A stretch of DNA of 36,851 bases, from contig CALVJD010000047.1 in NCBI GenBank assembly GCA_944332005.1, forward strand, positions 1-36,851, given 5' to 3'. The DNA comes from an uncultured Bacilli bacterium (GTDB taxonomy: Bacteria > Bacillota_I > Bacilli_A > RF39 > UBA660). The notes under the pieces are model-generated. The model was not told the origin of the DNA, did no database searches, and worked only from the letters and a program-made list of their open reading frames with translations. The position numbers and the translations under genes are program-made. This document shows positions 1-8,217 of this stretch, in pieces (within the stretch, counting starts at the first letter, position 1; each line of letters starts with the position of its first letter).

Positions 1-263
1 ACGGGAGTATCGACTTTTTTAAATTCGTTCATTACTTGAAACATCGTTTTTGCATTTCGCATCACGGGTGTTACCTGTTTAATAACAGGGATTGCTTGAT
101 TAGCAATACCAAGGCCTCTTTGAATATTATTTAAAATAGTACCCCAATTGATCCCAGATCGGAGCGTTCTTGCGGCACCAATTCCTCCAAGCAAACCACG
201 GGATGTTGGAGCTGTATTCATCATGTAAGTAGGAAAATGATAATAAGGATTATAGTAATTCAT
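1..263 (-). CDS. yqfQ: YqfQ/VrrA-like protein, 5' part only (3' end beyond window)
   Basis: The reading frame starts at ATG (263-261) and runs off the left edge, so about 87 residues are visible. The N-terminus is Tyr/Pro/Asn-rich (MNYYNPYYHFPTYMMN), followed by SRGLLGGIGAAR, GINWGTILNNIQRGL and a helical stretch QAIPVIKQVTPVMRNAKTM. This order matches the YqfQ (VrrA-like) family of spore-forming Firmicutes, where the role is poorly known but linked to spores; that assignment is from memory of the family pattern. An AGGAG Shine-Dalgarno lies at 277-273 and a TATAAT -10 box at 292-287, only nine bases upstream of it. The gene is divergent from the pilus operon that begins at 384. Confidence 0.7.
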   Translation of the reverse strand, partial: MNYYNPYYHFPTYMMNTAPTSRGLLGGIGAARTLRSGINWGTILNNIQRGLGIANQAIPVIKQVTPVMRNAKTMFQVMNEFKKVDTP

Positions 264-311
264 GTATGTATACTCCTCTCTAAAATATTATATGAAATTC
301 CTGAAAAATGT

Positions 312-339
312 TTTACAAAAGTGAAAATTATGTTATAAT
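312..339 (+). promoter_or_regulatory. Sigma-A-type promoter of the pilC-pilD operon
   Basis: TTTACA (312-317), a 16-base spacer and a perfect TATAAT (334-339) lie 45 bases upstream of the pilC start. It is the only good promoter between the divergent yqfQ-like gene and pilC. Confidence 0.7.
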
Positions 340-383
340 GTGTATGATAAAAGAATAGAAAGAACGGGTAGGTGTTTTTTGCA

Positions 384-2291
384 ATGAAGAAATCTCTATT
401 TTTTCAGCCTTTTATAATGGTCTACCATATGGTGCGTTTCTTGATTAGAATACCTATCATGTTGCTTCGATATTTTTCTTTAGGTATTTTCTTTACTTTA
501 TATACGGTCATTGATCTTTTTGTTAGTATCATTTGGATTTTAGGTAAGTATGTTGGATTGGGAGTTAGAGCTGTTCTCTACTTTCTCTTACATATTTTAA
601 AATATGCAGGGAAAGGCTTTATCGTATTATCAAGAATTTGTTATCACTTTTTACATTATGCATTATTTGGCATTTCCGTTCCTTTTATCTTCATTTACAA
701 TCTATATGCTCGTCATGCTGAAAAAGCTGCTATAAAAGCTTTAGCACGTCGTGAAAAAGAGGAAAAATTAAAAGAGATACGTCGTCTTGAAAAAGAGCGT
801 CAACTAGCGGAAAAAAAGGAAAGACAAAAACGAGAAAACGATGTTTATATCAATGAAAAAGTGAAAATAGAACGAAAAACGTTTGGTGATCGTATCAATG
901 ACTTTTTACTTGCTATGATTGCTTTTCCAAAGAAGATGGTTGCCGAGATTAAAAAGAAATATAATAATTCATCGTTTGTAAAAGCAAGACGCAATCGTAG
1001 AGATATCAACCGTAATGTTTTATTAATTGATTTTGATGGTGAAGATGCGGAGAAAAGCCCAACGAAATTACTATATGAATATGAAGCAAAAGATCCTGAT
1101 GGAAAAATAGTCAAGGGTTATTTTGAGGCTTATTCGAAAGTAGAAGTACATTCTTTTTTACTTTCAGAAGGATATGAAGTATATAGTATTAAAACAGATA
1201 AATGGATTCGTCTTTTACATCAAAGTTCTGCAACGAGTCATACGAGAGTTCGAACCAAAGATCTAATTTTCTTCCTGACTCAATTATCGACCTATATCAA
1301 AGCTGGTATCCCATTGGTTGAATCACTTAAAATTTTGTCTCGTCAATTTAAGTCAAAGGCATATCAACGTATTTTTAAATTGATGATTTACGATCTTACG
1401 ATGGGAGAAAATTTTAGTACGGCGATGGAAAAACAAGGAAAAGCTTTTCCAGCTTTGCTCATTAACATGATCAAGACATCAGAAATGACAGGATCTCTAC
1501 CAGAAGTCTTAGATGATATGGCAGAGTACTATACAGAGATGGATAAAACGCGTAAAGAGATGATTACCGCTATGACTTATCCTTCGATCGTTTTAGTTGT
1601 AGCAATTGCCGTTGTTACTTTCATTATGATTTATGTTATTCCGCAGTTTGTCGAAATATATGAAAGTATGGATTCTGCACAGATTCCTTCCATTACGATT
1701 GCCATTATGAATTTGAGTGACTTCTTACAACATAATTTATGGTTAGTAATTCTTATTGCGGCACTTGTAATTGGTGTATTTGCTTATTTATATCATAATG
1801 TTAAATTGATTCGAACAGCTACGCAATGGTTGCTGATGCATTTACCGATCTTTGGTAATATTATCATTTATAATGAAGTTACTACTTTTACCAAAACATT
1901 TTCATCTTTGTTGGAGCATAACGTGTTCATTACGGATAGTATGGATATCTTAAATAAAATTACGAATAATGAAATTTATAAAATGTTAATATTGGATACG
2001 ATTACTAATCTTGCTAAGGGGGAGAAGATATCGACGGCTTTCAAAAATCATTGGGCTTTTCCAGTGCCTGCTTATGAGATGTTAGTAACCGGAGAGAGAA
2101 CGGGAGAACTTCCGCAAATGATGAAGAAAGTATCCGAGTATTATCAAGATCTTCATAAGAATGCTGTTACTCGTGTTAAGACTTTCATCGAACCTGTTTT
2201 GATTTTATTCTTAACGGTTGTTGTCGGTATTATTGTTCTTTCGATCGTCATTCCAATGTTTAATATGTATACTACCATTCAAGAAGTATAG
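384..2291 (+). CDS. pilC: Type IV pilus / type II secretion platform protein (PilC/GspF) with extra N-terminal membrane and coiled-coil region
   Basis: This is the inner-membrane platform on which the PilB ATPase acts during pilin assembly. The conserved part begins near residue 230 (LLYEYEAKDPDGKIVKGYF, typical of the PilC N-terminal domain) and is followed by two T2SSF repeats at about 290-420 and 500-630, each ending in hydrophobic helices. Unusually, about 110 residues rich in aromatic transmembrane segments come first, then a charged Lys/Glu/Arg coiled coil (about 115-165). The protein is about 635 aa, against roughly 400 for the family. ATG 384 is preferred because AGGTG (370-374) sits nine bases ahead. 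An upstream in-frame GTG at 372 would add four residues but has no suitable ribosome binding site. pilD follows ten bases after the stop. Confidence 0.88.
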   Translation: MKKSLFFQPFIMVYHMVRFLIRIPIMLLRYFSLGIFFTLYTVIDLFVSIIWILGKYVGLGVRAVLYFLLHILKYAGKGFIVLSRICYHFLHYALFGISVPFIFIYNLYARHAEKAAIKALARREKEEKLKEIRRLEKERQLAEKKERQKRENDVYINEKVKIERKTFGDRINDFLLAMIAFPKKMVAEIKKKYNNSSFVKARRNRRDINRNVLLIDFDGEDAEKSPTKLLYEYEAKDPDGKIVKGYFEAYSKVEVHSFLLSEGYEVYSIKTDKWIRLLHQSSATSHTRVRTKDLIFFLTQLSTYIKAGIPLVESLKILSRQFKSKAYQRIFKLMIYDLTMGENFSTAMEKQGKAFPALLINMIKTSEMTGSLPEVLDDMAEYYTEMDKTRKEMITAMTYPSIVLVVAIAVVTFIMIYVIPQFVEIYESMDSAQIPSITIAIMNLSDFLQHNLWLVILIAALVIGVFAYLYHNVKLIRTATQWLLMHLPIFGNIIIYNEVTTFTKTFSSLLEHNVFITDSMDILNKITNNEIYKMLILDTITNLAKGEKISTAFKNHWAFPVPAYEMLVTGERTGELPQMMKKVSEYYQDLHKNAVTRVKTFIEPVLILFLTVVVGIIVLSIVIPMFNMYTTIQEV

Positions 2292-2301
2292 GGGGATTTT
2301 T

Positions 2302-3072
2302 ATGACAGTTTATTATACGATTGTTTTTTTCCTTTTCGGAACCGTTTTCGGTTCCTTTTACAATGTAGTAGGGGATCGTTTGCCACGAGGGGAATCGATT
2401 ATTTCTCCTCGCTCTCATTGCCCTAAATGTGGACATATTCTAACATCTTTAGAATTAATTCCTATTTTTTCTTTTTTGTTACAAAAAGGGAAATGTAAGA
2501 ATTGTAAAGCACCAATTCCTTGGTTTCATCCTGTTTTTGAAATAGCCAGTGGTACTTTATTTGCGCTTTCTTATTTGGCGTTTGGTCTTAATTGGGAATT
2601 ATTGATTGCGTTAACCTTTGTATCGATGCTTTTAATCATCTTTGTAAGTGACATAGAAACGATGATTATTCCTGACGAAGTATTAGTGGTATTTGGTATT
2701 TTGTTGCTAATTGAAATTTATGTTATTCGTGGTGGAGATGCATTCATATTGTCACTCGGCAGTGGTGTGATTTCCTTTATCACGATGTTTCTATTGAAGA
2801 AATTTGGCGATTTTCTATTTAAAAAGGAATCGATGGGTGGCGGAGACATTAAACTACTGGGTATCTTTGGTATCGTACTCGGCTGGCCACTTGCGATTAT
2901 TTCTATCTTTTTAGGATCGATAATTGGGTTACCGATTGCGATTATGACACTAAAAAAAGAAAGCAATCATGAGATTCCTTTTGGTCCTTTCTTAAGCTTA
3001 GGAGCAATTATTTTACTCCTCAGTCGTATTGATATGAAGATGATTTTAGATTTACTAACTTGGAATAGATGA
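2302..3072 (+). CDS. pilD: Prepilin peptidase / N-methyltransferase (PilD, A24 family)
   Basis: This membrane aspartic peptidase cleaves class III signal peptides of prepilins and N-methylates the new N-terminus. Seen in the 256-aa sequence are an N-terminal membrane segment, a cytoplasmic zinc-binding loop with two CxxC pairs (CPKCG and CKNC, about residues 40-75), and the two catalytic aspartate sites: SDIETMIIPD (first Asp) and the GGGDIK signature (second Asp). Several further membrane helices follow. ATG 2302 is chosen because GGGGG (2291-2295) lies just upstream; an extended frame from 2218 would overlap the end of pilC without need. It is co-transcribed with pilC. The substrates are probably the two pilins encoded at 4.5-6.1 kb. 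Confidence 0.93.
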   Translation: MTVYYTIVFFLFGTVFGSFYNVVGDRLPRGESIISPRSHCPKCGHILTSLELIPIFSFLLQKGKCKNCKAPIPWFHPVFEIASGTLFALSYLAFGLNWELLIALTFVSMLLIIFVSDIETMIIPDEVLVVFGILLLIEIYVIRGGDAFILSLGSGVISFITMFLLKKFGDFLFKKESMGGGDIKLLGIFGIVLGWPLAIISIFLGSIIGLPIAIMTLKKESNHEIPFGPFLSLGAIILLLSRIDMKMILDLLTWNR

Positions 3073-3088
3073 TTCTATTCTTTTTTTT
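3063..3088 (+). terminator. Intrinsic terminator of pilC-pilD
   Basis: The 7-bp stem GAATAGA/TCTATTC (3063-3069 with 3074-3080) is followed by eight T (3081-3088). The stop codon of pilD lies inside the hairpin loop region, so coding end and terminator overlap. Confidence 0.85.
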
Positions 3089-3093
3089 GCACC

Positions 3094-3115
3094 AAAAAAG
3101 CAAGTTTATACTTGC
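3094..3115 (-). terminator. Intrinsic terminator of pilB
   Basis: On the minus strand GCAAGT-ATAA-ACTTGC (3115-3100) is followed by six T (3099-3094), directly after the pilB stop codon. It faces the pilD terminator tail to tail. Confidence 0.82.
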
Positions 3116-4438
3116 TTAATCAACTGGTCCTATAATGGGTTTAGGATCGAGAGGTTTTGGTTCTAATCCTTGATTCTGTTCTTGAGCTTGTTTTGCAATA
3201 TCGGTCATTTTTAAGGCCTCTTTTAAATCCAACTTTCCCTCGATGATATTTTCATCGTCGTCTAATTCGATCAATTTTAGAACTTCTTCAAATGTCGTAT
3301 ATCCATCGATTACTTTTTGCAGTCCATCTTGAAGTAGTGTTGTTACATCGGAACGATAGACAAGTTCACGTAGTTTTTCTTTTGGTAAGTTATTACTGAT
3401 GGCATCACGAATTTCTTGATTGATGAGAAGGACTTCTTGAATCGCGATACGTCCGTGATAACCATTTCCGCACACTTCGCAACCTTCGGCTGTATAAACT
3501 TCATCAACAGAATGGCCAATAACTTGTTTTAAAAGATTTTTTTCATAATCGTTGGTTTTACGTTTCGTACGGCAATGAGGACATAACATACGAGCTAATT
3601 TTTGAGAAATAATACCCGTTAATGCGCTGGATAATAAGTAACGTTCTACATCCATATCTAAAAGACGTTCGATCGTATTTAGAGAGTTATTGGTATGGAT
3701 CGTCGATAATACTAAGTGTCCTGTAATAGAAGCACGAACAGCGATTTTAGCTGTTTCGGTATCACGAATTTCTCCAATCATGATGATGTTTGGGTCTTGA
3801 CGTAAAATCGAACGAAGGGCAGTTGCGAACGTAAGTCCAATTTCACTATTGGTTTGCACCTGATTGATTCCTTCGATATCCATTTCAATCGGGTCTTCAA
3901 CCGTGATAATATTAGTTTCTTCTTTATTTAAACGCTGCAAAATCGAGTAGACGGTCGTTGATTTACCAGTACCAGTCGCACCCGTAACAAGCACGATTCC
4001 ATTTGGAACAGAAATCATCTTTAACACTTTTTGATAGTTGACATCGCTGAATCCTAATTCTTCGATACCCGATAAACTCATCGTATAGTCCAAAATACGA
4101 ATGACGATCTTTTCTCCTTGACTAGTAGGTAAGCAAGAGACACGAAGATCGAGATTAGTACCTTGAAGAGTCGCCTTGATCGCACCATCTTGTGGTAGAC
4201 GTGTTTCGGTGATATTCATATTAGAAATAATCTTGATACGCGTGATTAAATTCTTTTTAATCGTGTTAGGAACTTCTGCATAGTCAATTAAAACTCCATC
4301 GATACGAATTCTAATTTTCATAAATTTTTCTAATGGATCAAAGTGAATATCACTCGCACCACGTTTTGATGCATCGACCATAATATCGTTGACAATTTCG
4401 ACAACCGGCATCTTTTCAAAATCAAATACTCTTAGCAT
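3116..4438 (-). CDS. pilB: Type IV pilus assembly ATPase (PilB/GspE/ComGA family)
   Basis: Hexameric secretion ATPase that powers pilin insertion. The 440-aa protein lacks the long N-terminal T2SSE_N module of classical PilB and begins directly at the N2-like domain (RGASDIHFDP near residue 30), so it is closer to ComGA in build. Visible motifs are Walker A GATGTGKST (about 151-159), the Walker B-type IIMIGEIRDTETA (about 215-227), the His-box region HTNNSLNTIERLL, and a tetracysteine zinc motif CPHC...CEVCGNGYHGR (about 286-328). A roughly 35-residue polar tail ends in PKPIIGPVD. ATG 4438 has GGGG nine bases ahead; ATG 4447 directly abuts those Gs and is less likely. It is transcribed away from the pilins. 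Confidence 0.93.
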   Translation of the reverse strand: MLRVFDFEKMPVVEIVNDIMVDASKRGASDIHFDPLEKFMKIRIRIDGVLIDYAEVPNTIKKNLITRIKIISNMNITETRLPQDGAIKATLQGTNLDLRVSCLPTSQGEKIVIRILDYTMSLSGIEELGFSDVNYQKVLKMISVPNGIVLVTGATGTGKSTTVYSILQRLNKEETNIITVEDPIEMDIEGINQVQTNSEIGLTFATALRSILRQDPNIIMIGEIRDTETAKIAVRASITGHLVLSTIHTNNSLNTIERLLDMDVERYLLSSALTGIISQKLARMLCPHCRTKRKTNDYEKNLLKQVIGHSVDEVYTAEGCEVCGNGYHGRIAIQEVLLINQEIRDAISNNLPKEKLRELVYRSDVTTLLQDGLQKVIDGYTTFEEVLKLIELDDDENIIEGKLDLKEALKMTDIAKQAQEQNQGLEPKPLDPKPIIGPVD

Positions 4439-4463
4439 AATATTCATCCCCTTTTATTCATTT

Positions 4464-4516
4464 TTGACTAGCATTTATCCTAAATGTATTATATAATATA
4501 TTCAGAATAAATTCAA
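4464..4516. promoter_or_regulatory. Overlapping divergent promoters for pilB (-) and the pilin genes (+)
   Basis: Plus strand: TTGACT (4464-4469), 17 bases, TATTAT (4487-4492). Minus strand: TTGAAT (4516-4511), 17 bases, TATAAT (4493-4488). The two -10 boxes share 4488-4492, so polymerase should occupy only one direction at a time. Confidence 0.6.
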
Positions 4517-4535
4517 CATAAGGGGATGAAGTTTT

Positions 4536-5585
4536 ATGAAAAAAAATCAAAATAAAGGTTTTATGTTAGCAGAAACCTTAATTGCTGCGACCTTTATTTT
4601 AGGGACGTTAGTTTTCTTATATATTCAATTTCGTAATGTCAATCAAGGTTATCAAACTTTGTTTACATATAACACTGTAGATGCTTTATATGCAGCTGAG
4701 AATATGAAAAAATTTTATCTTCAAGATAATTTTGATGAAATAGCCGCATCTTTCCGTAGTAATATGAATCGTTATCTCGATTTATCGGAATGTCCTGCTT
4801 CTTATATTGGGGAGTCAGAATATTGCCAGAAATTAATGGATATTTTGGGAATTAAAACCGTTATATTTGCGGATGTAGATACGAATTATTTAGTCGATGT
4901 TTTGGATACGACGGATATTTCTCCTAGTTTACAAAAATTTATTCGGTATGTGAAAAATGATGAAGAAGGGGTATTATTAAAGTATCGTATTTTTATCGAA
5001 ATGGATGATGGAACATTCGCAACTGCAAAATTAGGAGAGGCGAAACCACAACCATATTTCGTACATAATTTGTTTCAAGATGGTGATTTTGAACAATCCG
5101 GCTGGAGTCCTATCTACATTGAGGAAGCAGGCTACAGTACCGATTATGCACTACATGGCAATTATTCGATGAAGGTAAATGGCGTTGCCTCTAAAGTAGA
5201 AGTGGTGTTTTATACCACTCATACAATTTCCTTAGTTCCTACTCATCTTTATTATGCGAGAATAGGAGTATATAAAACAAATCCGGCCAATACAGCAATC
5301 GATATGTACTGGCCAGAAGCAGAACCTTCTTTATTGAATGGGGTAGTGAATAAAACAAATGAGTGGCAAATGATTTCGATGTTGAGCAATCGTTCTACAT
5401 TTAATGCCGTTTCATCCGCACTACGTCTGGATTATAACAATGAATATCAAGCGACGCCGATTTATTTTGATGGAGCTTTATTAATTGATTTAACAGCTGA
5501 TTTCGGAGCTGGAAAAGAGCCATCGAAAGAGTGGTGCGATGAGAATATTCCTTTCTTTAATGGCGAATATCAAGTGGAAAGGTGA
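4536..5585 (+). CDS. Type IV (pseudo)pilin with C-terminal lectin/adhesin-like domain
   Basis: The N-terminus MKKNQNKGF|MLAETL is a class III prepilin signal: a short basic leader, Gly-Phe cleavage site, Glu at +5 of the mature protein and a hydrophobic helix (about residues 9-32). After a pilin-like region to about 170, the C-terminal half (about 175-345) looks like a beta-sandwich module: NLFQDGDFEQSGW, YALHGNYSMKVNG, then WQMISMLS and LRLDYNN. It ends in LIDLTADFGAGKEPSKEWCD, close to a motif I know from phage tail-fibre and carbohydrate-binding-like proteins. The length of 349 aa is far above an ordinary minor pilin. AGGGG precedes the ATG. Five bases separate its stop from the next pilin. 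A pilus-tip adhesin is a sensible inference, not shown. Confidence 0.8.
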   Translation: MKKNQNKGFMLAETLIAATFILGTLVFLYIQFRNVNQGYQTLFTYNTVDALYAAENMKKFYLQDNFDEIAASFRSNMNRYLDLSECPASYIGESEYCQKLMDILGIKTVIFADVDTNYLVDVLDTTDISPSLQKFIRYVKNDEEGVLLKYRIFIEMDDGTFATAKLGEAKPQPYFVHNLFQDGDFEQSGWSPIYIEEAGYSTDYALHGNYSMKVNGVASKVEVVFYTTHTISLVPTHLYYARIGVYKTNPANTAIDMYWPEAEPSLLNGVVNKTNEWQMISMLSNRSTFNAVSSALRLDYNNEYQATPIYFDGALLIDLTADFGAGKEPSKEWCDENIPFFNGEYQVER

Positions 5586-5589
5586 TCGT

Positions 5590-6090
5590 ATGAAAAAGAA
5601 AAATGGTTTTACAGTAGTAGAATTAGTAGTATCGTTTAGTTTAGTGATGGTGATTGTTCTTTTCTTGTTCCAAATTATTATTTCGTTACGAGAAATGTAT
5701 GTCAATAATGGGGTGAAATCCTCTCTACTAAATAAACAAGCGTTAATGATGCAACAAATATACGATGATTTTCGCTACCACGCCATTACGTCGTTTACGA
5801 ATTGTGGCGATGATTGTGTTACCTTTACGTTTCAAAATAATACGACGACTACTTTAAAAATTGACCGCGATCAAAAGTTATTTGAGTATGGTGATTATGT
5901 GACAAAGTTGGTAGACGGAAGTCAGTTTGGCGATTTTATTGTATCGACAGAAACGATTCCCGATGTATCTTCTAGCAAATATGATTCGATTTTAAAAATT
6001 GTGATTTCTATTACCAATCCATTGGTAGAAGGAGATTATGGAGTAACTGTTGTTTATCAATACAATAGTAATGCTACAACGATTAGCTAG
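5590..6090 (+). CDS. Type IV (pseudo)pilin, minor
   Basis: MKKKNGF|TVVELVVSFSLV is a canonical class III prepilin signal with Glu at +5 and a long hydrophobic helix (about residues 7-29). The 166-aa protein continues with a helical stalk (LREMYVNNGVKSSLLNKQALMMQQIYDDF) and a small beta-rich globular part containing a Cys pair, NCGDDC (about residue 75), that could form a disulfide. It resembles ComGF/GspJ-type minor pilins in size and layout, but I cannot assign a subunit. ATG 5590 follows AAAGGTG; the frame also opens further upstream inside the previous gene, but without the signal at the N-terminus. The stop TAG interlocks with the ylbJ stop on the other strand (CTAG, 6087-6090). Confidence 0.83.
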   Translation: MKKKNGFTVVELVVSFSLVMVIVLFLFQIIISLREMYVNNGVKSSLLNKQALMMQQIYDDFRYHAITSFTNCGDDCVTFTFQNNTTTTLKIDRDQKLFEYGDYVTKLVDGSQFGDFIVSTETIPDVSSSKYDSILKIVISITNPLVEGDYGVTVVYQYNSNATTIS

Positions 6091-7064
6091 AGTAGAATCC
6101 AAAAGTCAAAGAGAAAATAAACGAGCATGGAAGCAATACTGGCATGCATGATACGAGCTGTTAAAAAGGGAAAATAAGCAATTTCGGTATCGCTTAGAAT
6201 ACTCATCATTTGCATATGAACACTGAGTCCTCCGAACGATATGATCATCGTCGAAAGAACTGCCTTTAACTTCAGAGGAATTCCTAAAATACTCACATAT
6301 TTTAATCCTTGTGTCATTTCGAAGAAACCATTTAAAACACTTTGATAGTAACTTTCGATATGTAAATTGTTGCCGATGATCGTCGTAATGACTAAGAAAA
6401 CCGTAACGACACCTAAAATCAGTAACAATGTATGGATACTATTCATGAGAGAATTCGTCATAATCGTTCCAAACGATTGCTGATTGTGAATTCTTTTTTG
6501 ATGCATATTTAAAATAGCACGCTTTAAGGATACTTTTTCCTGTTCTTTGGGACTAGGATAAAAATTACGAAAAAGAAGACCAATGATAAGATTTGTTCCA
6601 TAATGACAAAGTAAAATTAATAGTCCTGCTTCTTTATTATTTAAAAAGAGAAGCGAAATCGTGCCTAAAATAAATAGTGGGTTAGAAAAATGGGTGAAAG
6701 TAAGAATCTTCGATGCTTCTTCTTTAGTTAGAGTTCCGTTTAAATAGAGCTCTCTCGTGTATTTGGCATTGGAAGGAAAACCTGATATAATACTCATGAT
6801 GAAAATAAAAGCACATTCACCTTTCACGCGAAATACGGAATACATGAAAGGTTTAAAAAGTTCTCCAACAAGCTCGATAAAACCATAGTTAACGAGTATC
6901 TCGGACAACACAAAAAAAGGAAATAAAGAAGGAAAAATGTTGTTCGTCCAAATGGAAAAGGAAAATTTTACACTCTCTAAAATCGTACTAGATTCAGTTA
7001 AAATCTCGACAACGATAAAGATTAGAACAGCCATAATACCACAACTTGTTAGAATTTTTTTCAT
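6087..7064 (-). CDS. ylbJ: Sporulation integral membrane protein YlbJ
   Basis: This is a multi-pass membrane protein of 325 aa (about eight hydrophobic segments) with the YlbJ signatures FSIWTNNIFPSLFPFFVLSEIL near the N-terminus and SIISGFPSNAKYTRELYLNG (about 95-115), followed by FTHFSNPLFILGT. The family has a nucleoside-recognition (Gate) fold. In Bacillus it is a sigma-E gene needed for heat-resistant spores, with unknown transported species. Here it is somewhat shorter than the ~400-aa Bacillus protein. ATG 7064 is preceded by AGGTG, which is why I prefer it to an in-frame ATG 54 bases upstream. It is divergent from ylbL, and ylbJ and ylbL are also close neighbours in Bacillus. Confidence 0.88.
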   Translation of the reverse strand: MKKILTSCGIMAVLIFIVVEILTESSTILESVKFSFSIWTNNIFPSLFPFFVLSEILVNYGFIELVGELFKPFMYSVFRVKGECAFIFIMSIISGFPSNAKYTRELYLNGTLTKEEASKILTFTHFSNPLFILGTISLLFLNNKEAGLLILLCHYGTNLIIGLLFRNFYPSPKEQEKVSLKRAILNMHQKRIHNQQSFGTIMTNSLMNSIHTLLLILGVVTVFLVITTIIGNNLHIESYYQSVLNGFFEMTQGLKYVSILGIPLKLKAVLSTMIISFGGLSVHMQMMSILSDTEIAYFPFLTARIMHASIASMLVYFLFDFWILL

Positions 7065-7109
7065 ATTTTCACCTATCATCAATATTCTATAAATAGAAAG
7101 GAAGATCTC

Positions 7110-8126
7110 ATGTTCCATAAATTATATGATGAAATAAAAAAAATCATATGTGAAAATTACAAGTTTTTTATTATCATGATCATGATCGTTCTTTTATCGA
7201 CGATTCGTTTGCCTTATTATGTTAATATTCCTGGGGGAATTATCGATATTTCTTCTAAAATAGAAGTAGATGGGGGATATCCTGTCGAGGGAAGTTTTAA
7301 TATGGCATATGTTTCGGAGTTGAAAGGAACGATTCCTGTTTTGTTAATTGCTAGTCTTCGTAGTGATTGGGACATCATTAAACAAGAAGAGGTAGTTTTA
7401 GAAAACGAAACGATTCAAGATGCTAGTTTTCGTGATCATTTAATGCTCGAAGAAGCGAATGACAACGCCCTTATTCTAGCTTATCAAAAGGCTGGAAAAG
7501 AGGTTGAAGTGACCAATCGTCAGTTGTTTGTCACCTATGTCGATCCAGAGGGCAAAACCGATTTAGAAGTACAAGATGAAATTTTAGCAATCAATGGTAT
7601 TGCCGTCAATGAAAAAGAAGCGTTAGCGGAAGAGATCAACAAATGTACCATCGGGGATACGCTTATATTAAATGTTGTCAATAATGGTAAAGAATATACG
7701 AAAAAAGCAGAAATTTACGAATTAGAAGGGGTGGAAGTCATCGGGGTTATGATTTCAGAAATGAAAGATGTAGTAACGGATCCTGAAATCATCTTTCACT
7801 TTGATCAATCAGAATCTGGTCCTTCTGGTGGTTTTATGATGGCTTTGGCGATATATAATTATTTGATTCCTGAAGATATTACGCATGGTCTTACGATCGT
7901 GGGAACGGGAACGATCGATTTAGATGGAAACGTAGGAAGTATTGGGGGCGTCGAATATAAATTAAAAGGGGCTGTCAAGGCCAAGGCGGATTTGTTTTTG
8001 GTTCCAAATGGCGATAATTTGGAAGAAGCGATGAAGTTAAAAGAAGAAAATGATTACGATATCCAAATCATTGGTGTATCGACTTTTGATGAGGCTCTAG
8101 AAATACTGGAAAATTTAGAAGGATGA
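7110..8126 (+). CDS. ylbL: YlbL-type membrane-anchored PDZ / Lon (S16) protease
   Basis: The 338-aa protein has a short cytoplasmic N-terminus, one membrane anchor (about 15-36), a PDZ-like domain (about 125-205; LEVQDEILAINGIAVNEKEALAEEI) and a C-terminal Lon-type proteolytic domain. The catalytic serine lies in SGPSGGFMMAL (about residue 237) and the lysine in GGVEYKLKGAVKA (about 283), both intact. The family includes Bacillus YlbL and streptococcal SepM, which cleave extracytoplasmic peptides; the substrate here is unknown. AAGGAAG precedes the ATG. Only 45 bases separate it from divergent ylbJ. A hairpin at its stop codon ends the transcript. Confidence 0.88.
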   Translation: MFHKLYDEIKKIICENYKFFIIMIMIVLLSTIRLPYYVNIPGGIIDISSKIEVDGGYPVEGSFNMAYVSELKGTIPVLLIASLRSDWDIIKQEEVVLENETIQDASFRDHLMLEEANDNALILAYQKAGKEVEVTNRQLFVTYVDPEGKTDLEVQDEILAINGIAVNEKEALAEEINKCTIGDTLILNVVNNGKEYTKKAEIYELEGVEVIGVMISEMKDVVTDPEIIFHFDQSESGPSGGFMMALAIYNYLIPEDITHGLTIVGTGTIDLDGNVGSIGGVEYKLKGAVKAKADLFLVPNGDNLEEAMKLKEENDYDIQIIGVSTFDEALEILENLEG

Positions 8127-8139
8127 GAATCCTTTTTTC
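8119..8139 (+). terminator. Intrinsic terminator of ylbL
   Basis: The stem AAGGAT/ATCCTT (8119-8124 with 8129-8134) overlaps the ylbL stop codon and runs into a T-tract with one interruption. Confidence 0.7.
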
Positions 8140-8171
8140 TTTTGAAAACTCTATTTGTAACCATTATTCTC

Positions 8172-8200
8172 GTGACTTATCAAAGAAAATCTGTTACAAT
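8172..8200 (+). promoter_or_regulatory. Promoter of mutS
   Basis: GTGACT (8172-8177), a 17-base spacer and TACAAT (8195-8200). The Shine-Dalgarno AGGTGG (8208-8213) starts only seven bases after the -10, predicting a leader of about ten bases. Confidence 0.6.
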
Positions 8201-8217
8201 ATTAAACAGGTGGTAAC

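Noticed and set aside
2218-2301. An extended N-terminus for PilD starting inside pilC
   Set aside because: The extra residues are not part of the family and the GGGGG site before ATG 2302 explains the start.
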